Shown here: positions 8,665 to 16,974 of the stretch, piece by piece | How the letters are laid out: each line of letters opens with the position of its first letter | How positions within the stretch are numbered: position 1 is the stretch's first letter | DNA from: Spirosoma lacussanchae | GTDB lineage: Bacteria; Bacteroidota; Bacteroidia; Cytophagales; Spirosomataceae | Assembly (NCBI RefSeq): GCF_005870035.1 | Contig: NZ_SWJG01000005.1 | Location: forward strand, 1 to 64,000 | Reading direction: 5' to 3' | DNA length: 64,000 nucleotides | The notes under the pieces: model-generated | Told to the model about the DNA's origin: nothing | Seen by the model: the letters and a program-made list of their open reading frames with translations, nothing else | Databases searched by the model: none | Made by a program: the position numbers and the translations under genes

Positions 8665-9080
8665 AGCCACTTGGCTTACTGGACAAACTAATTTCTGTCA
8701 TGCTGGGACACCTGTTCCGGCATGTTGCTTTTCTGGCCGATTCAATAGGTTAAGAGATGCCAAAATAGGACATAACTGCTAATTGGGCGGTCCGTAACGC
8801 CATTGAAGTCAACGGGTGGAGTTTAACTTTTCCAAGTTCTTTTAGAAAAATACTTAAGCATACTTACTAAATAATCTATTTCAATGTATTGATAAATAGT
8901 AAATAGAGTATTAATTACTAAGTAAAGAAAATAGGGCTGTTAGAATAATATTCTATCTATTACTCGTAAATCAGAATAAAAAATTGTATAAAATATATTA
9001 GACAAAGAATTTGCCTGATAAAACAGCTTTATTACTTTTGCAATAACTACAGTGTTTTCTTAACCTAACTTAAATCAAGT
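8665..9080. other. AT-rich regulatory region before SusCD locus 1
   Basis: This 416-bp gap has no credible gene. Its second half is far richer in A+T than the flanking genes. It holds a perfect 15-base palindrome, TAGAATAATATTCTA (8941-8955), about 56 bp upstream of the -33 box of the susC promoter. The palindrome could be an operator, but this is untested. Confidence 0.5.
9011..9040 (+). promoter_or_regulatory. Consensus Bacteroidota promoter of SusCD locus 1
   Basis: TTG (9011-9013), a 19-bp spacer and TACTTTTG (9033-9040) match the Bacteroidota sigma consensus TTG-N19-TAnnTTTG exactly. The susC ATG follows 41 bp later. Confidence 0.75.
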
Positions 9081-12000
9081 ATGAGTAGAATTTTACTTGT
9101 GGGCTTGCTGTTAGTATGCTCACTCTGCGCTCCTGTGTGGGCGCAGGAGCGAACCATTACGGGTAAGGTAACGGCCGCCGAAGATGGCTCGTTAATGCCC
9201 GGGGTGTCGGTAGTGGTTAAGGGCACCACGCGTGGCGCGAACACCGACGCCAGCGGTGCTTACTCGATCACCGTACCGGACAAGGCTGCGAAACTGGTCT
9301 TCAGTTTCGTAGGCTCAGCTTCGCAGGAAGTTGAAATCGGGAATCGGTCGGTGATTGATGTCAAGCTGGCTAACGACGCCAAACAGCTGGGCGAGGTGGT
9401 GGTAACCGCACTTGGTCAGCAGCGCGACAAAAAGGCGCTGGCCTACGCGGTAACCAACGTAAAAGGTGATCTGCTCCAGCAGCGTTCCGAGCCCGACCCG
9501 TTGCGGGCGTTATCGGGTAAAGTTCCAGGCGTAAACATTACGGCTGGTAACGGAGCGCCCGGTGCGGGTACTCGTATCACCATTCGGGGTAACAACTCAT
9601 TTACAGGTAACAACCAGCCGCTGTTCGTCGTAGACGGCATCCCATTTGACAACTCGGTAAACGGAAGCCAAGGGTACAACCAGAACACCGTTTCTACCAA
9701 CCGGGCGTATGACATCGATCCCAACAACATCGAAACAATGACGGTGTTGAAAGGCGCTGCTGCGTCGGCTCTATATGGGTCGCGTGCTGCCAACGGGGTT
9801 ATTGTAATTACGACCAAGTCGGGTAGTAAGTCAGCCCGCAAAGGTCTGGAAGTCAACTTTAATACGTCCTACTCTGTAGAAAACGTATCATCAATTCCTG
9901 ATTATCAAAACACCTATACGCAGGGTTCCAACCAGACCTACAACGGTGGATTTATTGGGAACTGGGGAACAGTTTTTCCGGCTGAAGTGGACCGGGTCAA
10001 TGCTGCGTTAGGTTTTGAACGGTACTCTAAAGTTATTGATCCAGATTATCCGGCTGGCACCATTCCTCACCCACTGGTCGATGCTACGGTTCCGTACGGT
10101 GCAGCACGGTATCAGACCGCTTTTCCGGAGCTACTGCAGGCCAATGGCCGCGGTATTGCAGTTCCGTTGCAGCCCTATGACATTATTGGCGGTTTCTTCC
10201 GGCAGGGTAAAGTACTCGAAAACGGCATCCAGATTACCTCTACGGGCGACAAAACATCGCTGAATGCGTCGGTATCGCGGATGAAAAATGAGGGTATCAT
10301 CCCTAACTCGTTCACCGATCGTACCACGCTTAGCTTTGGTGGTAACGCTACGCTGAACAACAATATCAACATAGCGGGTAGTGTGGCCTATACGAACACT
10401 AACCAGCAAAGTCCACAGTCTGGGGCCGGTTATTACGCTGATTATGGCGGGTTGGCTTCTGCCGGTTCTATTTACGGTCGGTTGTTCTACCTACCCCGTA
10501 ACTACAACCTAAGCGGCTATCCGTTCGAGAATCCGGTCGATGGATCGAACGTATTTTACCGCGCGCTGGACAACCCGCTCTGGACGGCTAAATACAACCT
10601 CTACAACTCAGGCGTGAATCGGGTATACGGTAACATGACGTTGAGTTATGACGTAGCGCCCTGGCTGAACCTGACTGCCCGCGGTGGGATCAATACCTAT
10701 TCTGAAACCCGCAAAAACGTTATCCGCCCAGGCGGTACGTTCGTGCCACTGGGTTCGGTACTTAGACAGGATCTGACCAGAACAGAGACGGATTTTACCT
10801 TCCTGGCTACGGCGCAGCACGACTTTTCGGAGCGGTTCAACGCCAAACTGCTGCTTGGCTTTAACCCTAACCAGCGTAGCTACAGTGAGTCGGGTATTGC
10901 GGGGGCACCGGTTATCGATCCTAATGTGTTGACCATTGGTGGTACGCTGAACCAGAATGCGGCCGATTATAAGTCCCAACGTCGTCTGTACGGTATTTTC
11001 AGTGAGTTAACCCTGGGCTATAACAACTATCTGTTCGTAACCGCTTCGGTACGCAGAGACCAGTCGTCTACGCTGCCAGCCGGTAACAACAGCTATTATT
11101 ACCCTGCCGTATCGGGTTCGCTGGTCTTCACCGACGTACTCAATCTGCCTAAGAACATTCTGAACTTCGGTAAAATCCGGGCTAACTACGCTAAGGTGGG
11201 TAAAGACGCTGATCCCTATCAGGTGTTTACCGCCTACAACCTGGGCCGTACGTTCTACAATGGTACGGCTATTTCTGTGGCAGCGCTACCCAGCCAGCTG
11301 AACAATATTGCCCTGAAGCCTGAGTTTACGGCTGAGGTTGAGTTAGGTGCTGAATTGCAGTTCTTCAACAATCGGATTGGAATTGACGTCGCTCACTTCG
11401 ACCGGATTTCGACCGACCTGATCGTGACTCGTGAGTTGCCTCGCGCAACGGGTTTCTCCACGGAGATTACAAACGCTGGCAAGATATCTAACAAAGGTTG
11501 GGAAGTTGGCCTTACGCTCGTTCCTATTCGCACTGCCAGTGGGTTTACCTGGACCTCGTTTGCCGCCTACACCCGCATCCGGTCGCTGGTAGAAGATGCT
11601 GGTCCGGGTGGTGAGATTTTCATCGGCGGTACCGGTCTCTCGTCGTTGGGAACGATTTTCCGGAACGGCCTGCCATACGGACAGATCATTGGTTCGGTCA
11701 ATGCCCGTGATGAAAGCGGAAACCTATTGATCAACCCATCGACCGGCCTGCCGATCCGTGCGGCCAAGTCAGCCATCATTGGTGACCCCAATACTAAATA
11801 CACCATCGGCTGGACAAATACGGTGAATTTCAAAAACTTCACGTTAAGCGTATTGACCGACTATAAAGCGGGCGGTAGCCTGTTTTCTAGTACGGCAGCT
11901 TCGCTCCTGTTGCGTGGTCAGTTGAAGAATTCGGAAGATCGCGAAGGGATGCGGGTAATTCCGGGCGTGCTGGGTGACCCCGCTACGTACAAACCACTGG

Positions 12001-12374
12001 TGGGTGATGATGGCAAACCCATCAAAAATACCATTGCCATGTCGGCTTTCCAGTATCACTTCACCGACGGATACGGCGCCTACGGGGCCGACGAAGTCAA
12101 CATCTACGATGCCTCTGTGGTCCGGTTGCGGGAGATTTCGCTGGGCTATAGCGTACCCAAAGCCTTCCTGCAGCGGTATGCCAAAGTACTGGGTAGCCTG
12201 CGGATCTCGGCATCGGGCCGTAACCTGTGGTTCTACGCACCCAACATGCTGAAGGGGCTCAACTTCGACCCTGAAGTGCTGTCGAACTTCGCTGACTCAA
12301 ACATTCAGGGCTTCGATCTGGGCGCTTCTCCATCTACCCGTCGTTTTGGTATCAACCTCAACGCTTCCTTCTAA
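9081..12374 (+). CDS. SusC/RagA-family TonB-dependent outer-membrane transporter, locus 1
   Basis: The protein has 1097 residues. A signal peptide ending at VWAQ is followed by a carboxypeptidase-like regulatory (CNA-B-type) domain (about 25-105: ITGKVTAAEDGSLMPGVSVV). The TonB plug (about 110-235) has LRALSGKVPGVNI, NQPLFVVDGIPF and ASALYGSRAANGVI. A C-terminal 22-strand barrel ends in ...RRFGINLNASF, an aromatic terminus as expected for Bam insertion. It imports oligomers captured by the SusD-like lipoprotein encoded 62 bp downstream. The glycan or peptide imported is not identifiable, since no hydrolase is encoded beside it. Confidence 0.95.
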   Translation: MSRILLVGLLLVCSLCAPVWAQERTITGKVTAAEDGSLMPGVSVVVKGTTRGANTDASGAYSITVPDKAAKLVFSFVGSASQEVEIGNRSVIDVKLANDAKQLGEVVVTALGQQRDKKALAYAVTNVKGDLLQQRSEPDPLRALSGKVPGVNITAGNGAPGAGTRITIRGNNSFTGNNQPLFVVDGIPFDNSVNGSQGYNQNTVSTNRAYDIDPNNIETMTVLKGAAASALYGSRAANGVIVITTKSGSKSARKGLEVNFNTSYSVENVSSIPDYQNTYTQGSNQTYNGGFIGNWGTVFPAEVDRVNAALGFERYSKVIDPDYPAGTIPHPLVDATVPYGAARYQTAFPELLQANGRGIAVPLQPYDIIGGFFRQGKVLENGIQITSTGDKTSLNASVSRMKNEGIIPNSFTDRTTLSFGGNATLNNNINIAGSVAYTNTNQQSPQSGAGYYADYGGLASAGSIYGRLFYLPRNYNLSGYPFENPVDGSNVFYRALDNPLWTAKYNLYNSGVNRVYGNMTLSYDVAPWLNLTARGGINTYSETRKNVIRPGGTFVPLGSVLRQDLTRTETDFTFLATAQHDFSERFNAKLLLGFNPNQRSYSESGIAGAPVIDPNVLTIGGTLNQNAADYKSQRRLYGIFSELTLGYNNYLFVTASVRRDQSSTLPAGNNSYYYPAVSGSLVFTDVLNLPKNILNFGKIRANYAKVGKDADPYQVFTAYNLGRTFYNGTAISVAALPSQLNNIALKPEFTAEVELGAELQFFNNRIGIDVAHFDRISTDLIVTRELPRATGFSTEITNAGKISNKGWEVGLTLVPIRTASGFTWTSFAAYTRIRSLVEDAGPGGEIFIGGTGLSSLGTIFRNGLPYGQIIGSVNARDESGNLLINPSTGLPIRAAKSAIIGDPNTKYTIGWTNTVNFKNFTLSVLTDYKAGGSLFSSTAASLLLRGQLKNSEDREGMRVIPGVLGDPATYKPLVGDDGKPIKNTIAMSAFQYHFTDGYGAYGADEVNIYDASVVRLREISLGYSVPKAFLQRYAKVLGSLRISASGRNLWFYAPNMLKGLNFDPEVLSNFADSNIQGFDLGASPSTRRFGINLNASF

Positions 12375-12436
12375 TTCCGAGTCAGAGCGCCTGGCCAACC
12401 GACGGGCGCTCTGGCAATCCGATCAACCATTACTCG

Positions 12437-14173
12437 ATGAAGTACATGACAAACTATAAAAACGTATTCAGGACACTCGCGCTGGCCGGCGTTATCAGTG
12501 TGGCTAGCTCCTGTAGCATGACCGAACTGGATATTAATACTGATCCGAACCGGCCTGCGTCGGCTTCGCTGGCCCTGCTCATGCCCGTTGCCGAAAACGC
12601 AGCTATCAACGCGTTCGGTGCCGTAAACGGCAATGCGATGGGTTTTGCGGGTCTCTGGAGTTCGGCCGACGCCTACAACCTGAGCAACACCAGTTATCAG
12701 GGCACCTGGAATGCTGCCTATCAGAGTCTGCAAAGCATCGAACAGATGTTGCGGGCTACCGAAGATGGTAAAAACCCGCGCTACCGAGGCATCGCGCTGG
12801 TGCTGAAGGCCTATTCGGTAGGCAACTATGTAGATATGTTTGGCGATATGCCTTATACCGAAGCCTGGAAAGGTAATGCGGCCGAGCCCAACAAACAGCC
12901 TAAGTTTGATAAGGACTCGGACATTTATGAAGATCTACTGAAACTCTGCGATCAGGCTATAACCGAGCTGGCTAAGCCGCAGCCTGTGGCCGTTGGGGGC
13001 GACTATATGGGCTCGGGCAATGCTGCTACTTGGACTCGTATCGCGAGAACCGTTAAGCTGCGTCTGCTACTGAACTCACGGAAAGGGCGGGCCAACGGGA
13101 ATGCCGAGCTGAAAGCCGCTTTCGACGCCGGTGGCTACATTACTACGCCGGCTCAGAACTGGACCTATCTGTATTCAACCCAGATATCGCCAGAGCGAAA
13201 CACGCATCCCTGGTTTATTACCTATACAGGAACCTCAGATCCTACTTATATCAACCACCAGTTGATGGGTGAGATGCTGCTGAACAAAGACCCCCGTCTG
13301 CCTTTCTATTTCTACCGACAAACATCACGCATCCTGGATCAGAACAACCCAACCGACCGGGGTACCACGCCTTTTGGCGGGTCATATCTGCCTCTGCGTG
13401 AGTCGTTTCTGTCGGAATACAGAAGAGCGTTCAACATTACGGGGGCTATTCCAGCGGCTGATCTGGCCTACATCGCCGGTTACTTCGGCCGCGACCGGGC
13501 TGACGTGTCAGGGGCGGCTGCTGACGGTCCGCTGCGGACGGCGCCCGGTACCTATCCCGCCGGTGGTGTGTATTCTGACCGTAGTACGGCGGCTGTAGCG
13601 TTGACAGGTCAGGCTGCGCTGAACTTTGGCGGTAACGGACAGTGGCCTATTATCAACAGCTGGAATACCAAGTTCTGGCAGGTAGAAGCCATCCTCGACG
13701 GGACCGGCGTAACCGGCGATGCCCGCGCGCTGTTTGAAGCGGGCATTCGTGAGCAGATTGCTGTAGTAGTTGCGCAGGGACTTAAGTCGGACCCGAGCCG
13801 GGCAAAAACACCCGCTACGGCCGAAGTGGATGCCTACGTAAAAGCCTGGCTTGACCTGTACGATGCAGCAACGACCAATCAGGCTAAGCTGAACGTAGTG
13901 GCCAAACAAATCTGGTTTTGCTCATGGGGGCAGGGTATGGAAATATGGAACTTGCAGCGCCGTACCGGTTACCCCATTCAGAGCCAGTTCCGGCAGTTCT
14001 CGGTGGGTATCCAGGCGCCCATCTCAAAGCCTCCCCGTCAGTACGCACTGCGGTTGCCCTATCCGCAGTCTGAGGGCGCGCTTAACCCCAACGCATCAAA
14101 ATACATCACTGACGTTGTTTTCGACCGCGATCCAGTTTTCTGGGATAAGGTGAAAGTGAAGTGGGAATTTTAA
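12437..14173 (+). CDS. SusD/RagB-like surface lipoprotein, locus 1
   Basis: This 578-residue protein has a lipoprotein signal ending at the lipobox Cys (VASSC-S). It is made of the TPR-like helices of SusD-family capture proteins, and YRGIALVLKAYSVGNYVDMFGDMPYTEAW is the typical core (given here only as a recognition landmark at about residues 115-143). It most resembles the 'SusD-like 2' group. It caps the SusC channel on the cell surface and binds substrate. The frame could also start at the second Met, three codons in. Its stop is followed by a strong RNA hairpin. Confidence 0.9.
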   Translation: MKYMTNYKNVFRTLALAGVISVASSCSMTELDINTDPNRPASASLALLMPVAENAAINAFGAVNGNAMGFAGLWSSADAYNLSNTSYQGTWNAAYQSLQSIEQMLRATEDGKNPRYRGIALVLKAYSVGNYVDMFGDMPYTEAWKGNAAEPNKQPKFDKDSDIYEDLLKLCDQAITELAKPQPVAVGGDYMGSGNAATWTRIARTVKLRLLLNSRKGRANGNAELKAAFDAGGYITTPAQNWTYLYSTQISPERNTHPWFITYTGTSDPTYINHQLMGEMLLNKDPRLPFYFYRQTSRILDQNNPTDRGTTPFGGSYLPLRESFLSEYRRAFNITGAIPAADLAYIAGYFGRDRADVSGAAADGPLRTAPGTYPAGGVYSDRSTAAVALTGQAALNFGGNGQWPIINSWNTKFWQVEAILDGTGVTGDARALFEAGIREQIAVVVAQGLKSDPSRAKTPATAEVDAYVKAWLDLYDAATTNQAKLNVVAKQIWFCSWGQGMEIWNLQRRTGYPIQSQFRQFSVGIQAPISKPPRQYALRLPYPQSEGALNPNASKYITDVVFDRDPVFWDKVKVKWEF

Positions 14174-14183
14174 ATAAGATTAT

Positions 14184-14230
14184 GATCGGCTGAACCTCGA
14201 AACCAGCGATCTGGCGAGGTTCAGCCGATC
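14184..14230 (+). terminator. Strong intercistronic hairpin after susD-like gene
   Basis: A perfect 16-bp stem (14184-14199 with 14215-14230, starting GATCGGCTGAACCTCG) encloses a 15-base loop. The loop itself holds a 4-bp helix, CCAG/CTGG, around CGAT. There is no T-run, so it may act as an RNA stabiliser or attenuator setting SusCD output above the downstream lipoprotein, rather than as a simple terminator. Confidence 0.6.
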
Positions 14231-14248
14231 GACAAACTAAGAATAGCC

Positions 14249-14941
14249 ATGAAAAAACTCTTTACATACTCGTTTGTGGCAGCTATTACGTTACTGCTCA
14301 GCTGCCGCGATGAGTCCCTTGATCCAAATAAGCCCTGGGAGCCAGGCGTACACGGCTGGGGCGTTTTTGATGGCGTTGCCGAAGCGGGCAAAGCCAATAT
14401 TGCTGCCAATGCCAGAAACTTCCCGCTCACCGGGCAGGACAACGCGAAGATCGATTTCAAAATCCGCTGGGTATCTCTCGATAATAAGTTGACAGTTAGT
14501 AAAATAGCTATCAAGGTCGACATGATCGAGTCCTACACGGATCCCGATGGTAACCCTAAAACGGTTGCATTAGGGGGTGGTGGCCGGGTTGTCAAAACGA
14601 TTGATGCGCCAGCGGCTAACCGTCAATGGAACAACTTTTCGATCACGCCCGCTGAAATCTACAACCTGTATAAAGATGCAACGGTGAAGTACGATAAGGT
14701 CAATGCTGTTAAAGTCTTCGAAAACCCAACCCGACCCCGTCCGGCGGGCGCCCGCCTGCAGGGGCCCCTGGTCGTAGGAGGCAAAACGGTGGCTAATGCC
14801 GATGCTTTCCTTGTAACCTGGGAGTTGACCACAACCGATGGGCTTGTCTTTAAGGTATGGAACGAGGACAGCATCTGCCTCGACCCGACTCCTGTTTCTC
14901 AGGCCAACGCGAACTGCCGATTGAGCTTCACGGTTCGTTAA
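14249..14941 (+). CDS. Lipoprotein of SusCD locus 1, unknown function
   Basis: This 230-residue protein has a lipobox (TLLLSC-R at about 18-23) and no family I can name. Its position directly after a SusD gene suggests a SusE/SusF-like accessory surface lipoprotein. The visible sequence is beta-rich, with a run of glycines (about 108-113) and a Cys pair near the C-terminus (CLDP and NCRL) that could form a disulfide. A good intrinsic terminator follows, so it closes the operon. Confidence 0.6.
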   Translation: MKKLFTYSFVAAITLLLSCRDESLDPNKPWEPGVHGWGVFDGVAEAGKANIAANARNFPLTGQDNAKIDFKIRWVSLDNKLTVSKIAIKVDMIESYTDPDGNPKTVALGGGGRVVKTIDAPAANRQWNNFSITPAEIYNLYKDATVKYDKVNAVKVFENPTRPRPAGARLQGPLVVGGKTVANADAFLVTWELTTTDGLVFKVWNEDSICLDPTPVSQANANCRLSFTVR

Positions 14942-14960
14942 CTGGTGCTCAAACATCCTT

Positions 14961-15000
14961 AAAGCAGCAGGCTCAGCGATGGGTCTGCTGCTTTTTATTT
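14961..15000 (+). terminator. Rho-independent terminator of SusCD locus 1
   Basis: AAAGCAGCAG (14961-14970) pairs perfectly with CTGCTGCTTT (14985-14994) around a 14-base loop and is followed by TTATTT. It ends the SusCD-lipoprotein unit and lies in what would be the N-terminus of a longer reading of the next gene. Confidence 0.85.
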
Positions 15001-15011
15001 ATCTTCGGAAG

Positions 15012-16250
15012 ATGCGTACGCTATACTGCTGGCTGATACTGATTGGCATAAAGAGCACAGGGCTGGCTCAGGCCCCTACGTTCCTGACCGATGTTCAGCC
15101 AATTATTATGCGAAATTGTGCTACCCCCTGCCATCATACGGGCGGGGTAGGGCCGTTTCGCCTGCTTACCTACGACGATGTGGCCAAGCGGGGTAAGTTC
15201 ATCGCCAAAGTCACCCAGAGCCGCTATATGCCTCCTTTTCCGGCCGACCGGCAATTTCAGCACTACACCAACGAACGTGGGTTATCCGAGGCTGAGATAG
15301 AAACTATTCAGGCCTGGGTGCGGGGCGGTATGAAAAAAGGAGAAACCGCGCCAGCGGCCAGCCATCCTAAAGAGACTGCTGCCGTATCGGTTACAGCCCG
15401 CCAGCCAGACCTGGTGTTTCGTATGAAACCATACCTCGTTCGGGGCGATGGGCAGGAGGATTTTCGGTACTTTCATGTGCCTATGAACCTCACACGGGAC
15501 ATATGGGTAGAGGCCATCGAGTTCGTGCCGGGCAACCGGAAGCTAGTGCACCACAGCAGACTGATGGTCGACTCGACCGGTACGATGAGTGCCATCAATG
15601 GAATTGCCGAAGCAGATCCAAAACTGCGCGAGTTTCAGCGGACGCCCCTGGCCGACGAGTTCCTGTACGGATGGGTACCTGGCAATGACCGCGTCACATT
15701 TCCGGCTGGCGCTGCCAAACGCATCCGGGCGGGTAGCGATCTTATTCTCAACATCCATTACGCGCCCTCAGCGAAAGAAGAGACGGATCAGTCGGAAGTT
15801 CGTTTGTATCTGGCCCGACAACCCGTCGACCGGGTCGTGCGGACGCTTAGCCTGACCGAAAACGATGTAACGAACCAGCCATTCCGGCTCGCGGCCAATA
15901 CGAAACCTGTTTTTTATATGAAGTTCGGACCGCTGCCCGACAGTATCCGGCTGTTATCGGTCATGCCGCACATGCACCGACTGGGCCAGTCCGTAAAAGC
16001 GTTTGCCATCACGCCCGACGGCGATGCCATCAACCTGATACAGATACCGGCCTGGGACTATAACTGGCAGCTGACTTATTTTTTTCGGCAGGCCCTGACC
16101 TTACCGAAAGGGACTGTCATCCTCGCCGAAGCGCAATACGACAATACCGATCAGAATCCCTTTAATCCGCACCGACCCGCCCGAACCGTTGGCTACGGCT
16201 GGAACTCTACCGACGAAATGATGAACCTGGTGTTCTACTACATCCGGTAA
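15012..16250 (+). CDS. Copper type II monooxygenase-like secreted protein with cytochrome-c-like N-terminus
   Basis: The 412-residue protein starts at the ATG at 15012. An earlier in-frame ATG at 14979 lies inside the terminator hairpin. After a signal peptide (to about LAQ, 20) there is a c-type-cytochrome-like segment (about 25-105). The rest resembles the two-domain PHM/DBM copper monooxygenase fold, with His-rich stretches KLVHHSRL, ILNIHYAP and MPHMHRLG as likely copper ligands. Such enzymes hydroxylate small substrates with ascorbate, but the bacterial substrates are unknown. The haem motif is NCATPCHH, a CxxxCH instead of the usual CxxCH, so haem attachment is doubtful. It is convergent with a redoxin gene. 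Confidence 0.7.
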   Translation: MRTLYCWLILIGIKSTGLAQAPTFLTDVQPIIMRNCATPCHHTGGVGPFRLLTYDDVAKRGKFIAKVTQSRYMPPFPADRQFQHYTNERGLSEAEIETIQAWVRGGMKKGETAPAASHPKETAAVSVTARQPDLVFRMKPYLVRGDGQEDFRYFHVPMNLTRDIWVEAIEFVPGNRKLVHHSRLMVDSTGTMSAINGIAEADPKLREFQRTPLADEFLYGWVPGNDRVTFPAGAAKRIRAGSDLILNIHYAPSAKEETDQSEVRLYLARQPVDRVVRTLSLTENDVTNQPFRLAANTKPVFYMKFGPLPDSIRLLSVMPHMHRLGQSVKAFAITPDGDAINLIQIPAWDYNWQLTYFFRQALTLPKGTVILAEAQYDNTDQNPFNPHRPARTVGYGWNSTDEMMNLVFYYIR

Positions 16251-16259
16251 TTGACGGTA

Positions 16260-16781
16260 CTACTCGATCAGGCAGCCTACCGCTTCAGTTCTGGGCAGAG
16301 CTACCGCCTTACCGGCCAGGATAGCGTCTAGGGCATCGCGCAGGTATGGCTGCGTAGCATCGGGCCGGTGTTTCCCGAGTGCTACGTACCAGTCATCGAT
16401 AGCGCCCTGATAACGCACCCGTCCGCTAGGATCAACTACTACTACTTCGGGGGTTACGGCCGTACGAAACTGGTGAGCCAGCCGGGCACCTGGGTCGGGT
16501 CGGGCTTCCAGAGAAAGGTGGTACGCAGCACAGAAATGCCGGATCAGGCTGGGCGAGTCGGTGCGTAGCGGAAACAGGGCTACGAACCGGACGGCAGCCC
16601 GGTCGTACTGCCGGTGCAACGTTGTGAGCCGACGTGCGTATTGCTGACTAATGGGGCATTCGGTATTCAAAAAAACATAGACCGTGATGGGCCCGGCAGC
16701 CGCAAAACATCGTGCCGGTCCAGCAAGCCCCAGCACCCACACCAGTGGAATTAGAAAGAAGACAAATCGCCTGAGTAGCAT
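16260..16781 (-). CDS. Secreted redoxin-like protein with single active-site Cys
   Basis: The 173-residue protein has a signal peptide and a thioredoxin fold. The active-site strand FLNTECPISQQY has Cys-Pro-Ile-Ser, so only one cysteine remains where thioredoxins have CxxC. A second cysteine occurs in the C-terminal GCLIE. Related short redoxins are often encoded near copper monooxygenase-like proteins such as the convergent neighbour (9-bp gap), suggesting a role in copper or thiol handling. That link is inference. The fold is fairly sure, the function is not. Confidence 0.65.
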   Translation of the reverse strand: MLLRRFVFFLIPLVWVLGLAGPARCFAAAGPITVYVFLNTECPISQQYARRLTTLHRQYDRAAVRFVALFPLRTDSPSLIRHFCAAYHLSLEARPDPGARLAHQFRTAVTPEVVVVDPSGRVRYQGAIDDWYVALGKHRPDATQPYLRDALDAILAGKAVALPRTEAVGCLIE

Positions 16782-16862
16782 AGGTATAATGTGGCGTTTG
16801 TGAAGAGCCCATTATTTTGTTGGTTCTACCGGGCTAACGGCCAAATTTTTATACAGTAAAGA

Positions 16863-16870
16863 TACTTTTG
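16863..16870 (+). promoter_or_regulatory. -7 promoter box of SusCD locus 2
   Basis: TACTTTTG is identical to the -7 box of SusCD locus 1. It is about 105 bp before the chosen susC start at 16975. No TTG is found at the -33 distance. Confidence 0.5.
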
Positions 16871-16974
16871 TTCGTTGGTATTACGCTAAATTGTCCATAT
16901 TACGCGCCCGCTTGCCTCCGCTTGTAATGGCAGAAACGGACGGCGTACTGGATTACTCAACCCTAACCTGTTCT

